Positions 59,283 through 64,000 of a DNA stretch of 64,000 bases are shown here, in pieces. Under the pieces are notes generated by a model, which ran no database searches, was not told the origin of the DNA, and worked only from the letters and a program-made list of their open reading frames with translations. Position 1 is the stretch's first letter. Each line of letters starts with the position of its first letter. A program made the translations under genes and the position numbers. Source of the DNA: Gyromitra esculenta (lineage: Eukaryota; Ascomycota; Pezizomycetes; Pezizales; Discinaceae); assembly GCA_038503075.1 (NCBI GenBank), contig JBCAML010000001.1:62001-126000 (forward strand), given 5' to 3'.

Positions 59283-60052
59283 TGTAAAGTGGTGAGGGAT
59301 AATATAATGATGATGTCTGAATCTTATAAGTTGTAATTTAGATAGGAGTCTGCGCTATTATCTCATTTGCGGACTCAATTGAAAAAGCAATCAGCAGTGG
59401 CGATAGCGATGTGAAGAGCACTACCTAGATAATAAATACGCATCTACATGATTCTCTTTTTGCGCGCTTAACTCGTTAATTCACCAGGGTCTCATCCATT
59501 ACTTAATTCCGTCGTAATAAAGGTTTAAACTGGGGACTTGGATACACGACTGCAGTCACTAGTTTCGTCCTAATTATAAAGGAATTTAATGAGTGTAACT
59601 AGTCTGGTTAAATTGCTAGTAGAAAACAAAGGGGAAACTATTTAACTAGACAAAGTCGCGTTATCGTGTATAACCGAAGTTCAGCAAAGCCCGGCAAGGT
59701 GAAATGCACGCCTGTAATAATTATTGGTTGTTGGGATAGAAGACAGCACAGGGAGGACTTTCAACGGCCAAGCCGAACCCGTTTCCCACCTTTCATCCGT
59801 TAACCATAAGGTTGTGTTGGCTTAGTAGAATCTGTGTAATAGGGACATGCTGGCTGAGAAGTGAGGTGTAATGCGTATTGTATGGTTGGAATGAGATCAA
59901 TATACTACGAGAAATTTTTGGTTAAATAAGGAGTGAAATCGCTAGTGAAGGGGGTATCTTCCTTGGAATTTCCACACATCAAGATTTCCACACCCTATAC
60001 AGCAAAACCACTTCTCGGGCTTATCAAATTTAAACCACTATATATCTCGAAT
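59283..60052. other. Spacer between BTB copies 1 and 2
   Basis: AT-rich, no gene seen. Promoter of copy 2 at the right end. Confidence 0.5.
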
Positions 60053-60825
60053 ATGAGTACCTCGAATACCTCGAAAAAACGTGCTCCTCCTATAGTGACT
60101 GCCAATCCCTTCCGAGCCAGATTCGCTACGTAAGATCACCATATACACTGTCTCATGGGGTAGTACAATTGTAACTAACAAATGGGTGTTATAGGTATCT
60201 GACAAGCCCCGTAATAAAGCTTCGTGTCGGCGAACAACCCGTTGAATATAATGCCCACAGGGATATACTCTTTAAGCTGCCCCATTTTCGGGCCTTGGAA
60301 GAAAAGCCTCAAACAATCTTGGAGGATGTTTTCGATATCCCTAGTGAAGACCCCGAGGCTTTTTCGACTCTTCTTGAATGGCTTTATACCGCTAAATACG
60401 CGTACGACAATAGAAAGCTGCCAGAAGCAACCTTTCAAAAGCGCTGGGGAGCAACGGGAATGCCGGAAGCCTGCCTCGAAGGCCTTTTCCACCTGCGGGT
60501 TTACGTTGTAGGAATTAAATATAAGTGTCTTCCACTTGAACAGGAGGCAAAGGCGCGCTATCTCAACACTTACACCAAAGACTATAGCCTTCGTAATAGC
60601 CTCCACATTCTTAACGCTGCATGTGCTACAACTCCTCGCGATCTGATAGGTCGTTTATTTCTTAAACCCTCTGATCCTAACGTGGTCTCACGAGTGAGTG
60701 AGACAAAACAGTGGCTCCGCGCACTATTCGAAGAAACTAACGAAGAGGCTTGGGTCATTCTGAAAGATTATCCTGCCCTAGCAGCCAGTCTCTTACGTAC
60801 CATTACACTTGAGCAAGTGGAGTAG
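60053..60825 (+). CDS. BTB/POZ domain protein, copy 2
   Basis: Two exons (60053-60129, 60195-60825; 65-nt intron) give 235 residues. A short basic head (MSTSNTSKKRAPPIV) leads into the BTB fold: IKLRVGEQPVEYNAHRDIL, then LPHFRALEEKP and FSTLLEWLYTAKYAYD. The C-terminal half aligns with the other copies: EACLEGLFHLRVYVVGIKYKC, and a final WVILKDYPALAASLLRTI. It is the most diverged of the copies at the BTB start. The intron sits at the same place and phase as in copy 4, which supports common origin by duplication. The likely role is protein-protein interaction; no enzymatic motif is present. Confidence 0.85.
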
Positions 60826-61510
60826 TTAAAACTGCGTGTGTGTGGCTAGCTATAGTTCTATTACGATTAACCTAGGATTAGCTCACTTCCTACTCATCTG
60901 TATACAGATAGCTAGGGATTCCTGAACAAGACTAACTTCATTATTCCGTGCTTCTCTGCAGTGGCTGAAGAAAAATCGAGTACTTACTTAGACGCATATC
61001 ACATATATTACCTTATGTTATTAATTTTAATTGAGTTTCCTCATAATTTTTTGGCTATAAGCTTATCCTCTTTGTTACATATCTAGCATACTACCACATG
61101 GGTTGATTGTGTAACCCATGTATAGACCTAAATACGTGATAGGAATTTGTTTATCGATGATGAGGGCTACTTATATATCTTAAATGCTAAGCCACTACGT
61201 AGGGTTAAGGTCAAAAATCGCCCGCAATGCTGTCTTTATTTCATGTGCTGAGCCTAAACACACTTATTAGCTAATATATTCGGCTTTCTAATTGATGTAT
61301 AATGGTCGTCGCGAGCATTTTGAAGCCTACGTTTTAGTATTTTCTTTTGGGTAAGTTGCTATATCACCTCCTTAGAAATCAGAAGCCTTATACTGCAGCT
61401 GTATATATGTGACCACATAGCTCGACAAAAATCTACAAGCCCCAGAAAGCGGGTGTGAGCGCCCCGGGGGCTCTCATACTCCCAAAACCTCCCTCATCAA
61501 AATTCGGCCA
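60826..61510. other. Spacer between BTB copies 2 and 3
   Basis: AT-rich, no gene seen. Confidence 0.5.
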
Positions 61511-62231
61511 GTGACTTTATATAACCATCTCGATCGTCAGTATGGTGACTTATGCAAAAATACTAAACATCTCATAACTCTTATGGCAACTCTTTACGTT
61601 GGCGAGGATCAAATAAAGTATCACGCCCATGGAGACACTCTCCGCCAACTACCATTTTCTCGAGCGGCCCTTCAGGGAAGATTCAGAGAAGCCGAAGAAA
61701 AGGCTATCAATATGCCAGAAGACGACCCAAATACGCTCTCGGCTCTTCTTTAATGATTTTACACCAAAAAATACACTCATGACGGAAGCAGATAAAACAA
61801 AACAACAATGAAACTTCACGAGATTTCCGATGTCTCTGAGCTATCGTCGGCATTTATTCACGGGCTTTTCCACTAAGAAGTATCCGTCATAGCATGCAAA
61901 TACGACTGTCTGGCTCTTCAAGTAGAGGCTAGTAGATCTAGAATGTACTGCACAGCTCATCAGTCAATACTTGCCATAGATAGCCTTCAAGCTGTTCAGG
62001 GTTACATACCCTGCGACTACGCGCCTTCCTCTTGTTAGGGTAAATTCATATAGGCTACGGAACTCACTAGCTTTTATCTTGGAGGTAACTAAAAGATAGG
62101 TTCGAAAAATCTTCGAAGACGATGATGAAGAAATGCAAAAGACTCTGGAGTTGGAGTTCCCAACTCTTGCTACTAGTATCCTGCATATTGCAACCTTTAA
62201 TACCTCACAGGAAAGAAACTCTCGATATTAG
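61511..62231 (+). pseudogene. BTB/POZ pseudogene, copy 3
   Basis: The BTB core is readable (ATLYVGEDQIKYHAHGDTL, then LPFSRAALQGRFREAEEK) up to residue LSALL. The same frame is then stopped at 61751, 61754, 61793, 61874 and 62036, while still encoding paralogue-like pieces such as FIHGLFH-stop-EVSVIACKYDC. A later piece (IFEDDDEEMQKTLELEFPTL) is in another frame, so at least one frameshift lies between about 62038 and 62106. No convincing first exon was found. The damage is spread along the gene, so it is a decayed duplicate rather than a splicing artefact. Confidence 0.85.
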
Positions 62232-63134
62232 AGTTGGTCAACTCAGTCTTGAGGTATATTTTTTTGGTTTTTTCTTCCCCCCATTCTTTCAAACTTGAGT
62301 CTCAACTCCCATCTATAGTTGTCTAGAGTATCTATTCTGGCCCGACCCTGCGAATAGACCGACCTGTTCACAAACGGGGCTACTTTGTGCATTTTCTGTC
62401 CTATAATGTGACGCTCGTAGATGACTAATATTTAGAAATGACTAAAGTACATGTATATGAGCGAGCCTAAAAAACATCAGTACCCTAACATTAACATGCG
62501 CTAGGGAATGCATCAGTTAATATATCTGTAAAAGCATCAGTAAAGGCATCAGTAAAGGCATAGCTAGGGGGAAAAAACAATGCCTTTTCCGTGCCTTTTC
62601 TCCCATCTCCCACCTAATATTGTGCTAGGTAGTCTAATTTAGGATATCCCTCTTCCCCTCCCTTTTCCCGCGCGAAAATCTACGGATTTCAAGGGGTTCG
62701 AACCCGAACTCTCCCACTTATCCACCAGTCCTTTTTTTTCCGTTAGATAACGTATACGATTACAAAATATTTCCCTAAAAAATGGATCATTTCGAGCCTT
62801 TCATGCAATGTGGGTGTTGATGCGCTGTGGAAATGCTGTTTACTATGTTTATATGAACTAACCGATGTGCGAAGTACTCCTGCCTGTCAATTGGCCGACC
62901 TATCTGGAAATACGATTTAATGACAACTGGGTTGAAATACTTGCCAAGCCATCATGATCATGCGGGGTAAGGTTTAAGCACATATGTATTGGAGTGGTAG
63001 TTGCCTAACGTTAAACAAAAACCATCAGCAGAGCCAACAGCCCACTACCAACTTTCAAGCTCGCTGTCGTATAAGCTACTTTTTCCTAGAGGTTGCCCAC
63101 TTTGCATAGTGATAATATATTCCTAAGTTCAATC
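62232..63134. other. Spacer between BTB copies 3 and 4
   Basis: AT-rich. Holds two perfect tandem 12-bp units GCATCAGTAAAG (62534-62557) with degenerate copies upstream. No gene seen. Confidence 0.5.
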
Positions 63135-63913
63135 ATGTCTAATACTGGCACTTCCCTGCCCACGAAAAAAAAGATGGCAGTTCTCAAAGCTGGCCCCTCA
63201 AAACTCGCTCGGTAATATCATTCTCTTCAACTCATTCGCCAAGGTGGATTTGAGAACTAATGATCTGATGCAGCCGTCTTGGGAGTGACATAATAACGCT
63301 CTACGTCGGCGAATTTCCCGTAAAATATCATGTTCATGAAGCTATACTCTGCCAACTTCCCTTTTTCAGCGCTGCTCTTCAGGGACGGTTCAGAGAAGCT
63401 TCCGAGAAAACCATCAACATGCCAGAAGACGAGCCGGAAGCTATCGCAGCTCTGATTGAATGGCTATCTACGGGATATTATAGTTACGATGCGAACCGGT
63501 TACAACAATCAACAATGGAGCTTCGAGGAGCTCCAAAAGAGGCTTCAGAGGGGCTCCTCGAAGGATTGTTTCATCTGGAAGTTTGTGCTGTAGCTTCAAA
63601 ATATGACTGCTCAGACCTTCTTACACAAGCAAAAAACCAATTTCACTGCATATCCCAGGGTAGATTGACTGATATTGACCGTCTTCGGCTTTGGGGGGCC
63701 CAAGAGAGCTCCGGTTTACAAGGGTTTGCACTTTTATATTTGGAGGGTCCTTCACCAATGTCCACTAAATCTGTGAGGATATGGGTCAATCAGCTGTGCA
63801 AGGAACACCGGGAAGAGCTAAGCAGCAATATGGAGAGATTTCCTAACCTGATTCTTAATATGTTAGAACTTTGTGCCCAAAATATTCCAGAAGAAGAACA
63901 CCATGACGACTAA
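63135..63913 (+). CDS. BTB/POZ domain protein, copy 4
   Basis: Two exons (63135-63211, 63274-63913; 62-nt intron) give 238 residues. A basic head (MSNTGTSLPTKKKMAVLK) precedes the BTB domain: ITLYVGEFPVKYHVHEAIL, then LPFFSAALQGRFREASEK and IAALIEWLSTGYYSYD. A helical C-terminal half follows, with GLLEGLFHLEVCAVASKYDC, and an acidic/His tail (PEEEHHDD). First-exon length (77 nt) and intron phase equal those of copy 2. No stop or frameshift, so it appears intact. Confidence 0.87.
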
Positions 63914-64000
63914 GGGGATAGCTTTGAGGAAGGGGAATTCCACACATTTAAAACACATAGAATAGCTAGAACGTTGAGCACAAATTGCTAGTAATATAAC

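Noticed and set aside
62685..62735. GGGTTCGAACCC, a tRNA T-arm-like motif
   Set aside because: No matching acceptor, D-arm or anticodon arm on either strand at the right distance.
1..64000. CRISPR array, 5S/18S/28S rRNA or plasmid-type origin
   Set aside because: No regularly spaced repeats and no recognisable rRNA sequence. A eukaryotic genome is indicated, so these are not expected or not present.

Overview
The window looks like nuclear DNA of a filamentous ascomycete (Pezizomycotina). Genes carry many short introns (about 50-80 nt) with GTAAGT-like donors and CTAAC/CTGAC-like branch sites. The protein families are typical of such fungi: a secreted multi-WSC protein, a DUF7025-AAA ATPase, a Jen1-type carboxylate transporter, saccharolysin and a BTB paralogue cluster. 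A Leotiomycete-type genome is my guess only. I rebuilt the spliced genes by hand; every multi-exon model below closes in frame across all junctions.

Layout. 0.7-5.2 kb: a HAD-like phosphatase (-), two identical intron-bearing tRNA-Ile(AAT) genes in inverted orientation, a 153-bp MITE, and a four-TM Fig1-like membrane protein (+). 6.0-9.4 kb: a six-exon AAA ATPase (-). 12.1-13.1 kb: an SDR oxidoreductase (-). 14.5-14.8 kb: a hairpin (MITE-like) repeat. 17.1-24.0 kb: a 22-exon gene for a 1750-residue secreted protein (propeller-like region, Ig-like region, six WSC domains). 24.7-25.8 kb: an unrecognised four-exon gene (-). 27.2-28.2 kb: a broken gene. 28.2-33.5 kb is gene-poor, with a third tRNA-Ile. 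33.6-34.4 kb: a zinc-finger/Gln-rich protein. 37.9-40.5 kb: an 883-residue repeat protein with one C-terminal TM segment (-). 41.7-43.3 kb: a small secreted protein (-) and a helical orphan (+). 44.1-45.8 kb: the Jen1-like transporter (-). 46-51 kb is gene-poor. 51.1-53.2 kb: a secreted type-B carboxylesterase. 53.8-56.6 kb: an M3 metallopeptidase. 57.2-58.1 kb: two further MITE-like elements. 58.4-63.9 kb: four tandem BTB/POZ paralogues, one of them a pseudogene.

There is no sign of a metabolite cluster or an operon-like system. Neighbouring genes look functionally independent housekeeping or cell-surface genes. The most notable structures are: an intron flanked by a 9-bp direct repeat with an internal inverted repeat (introner-like); an 8-nt microexon; the modular WSC gene; the tail-anchor-like repeat protein; the BTB tandem array with a decayed member; and three MITE-like hairpins each flanked by TA.
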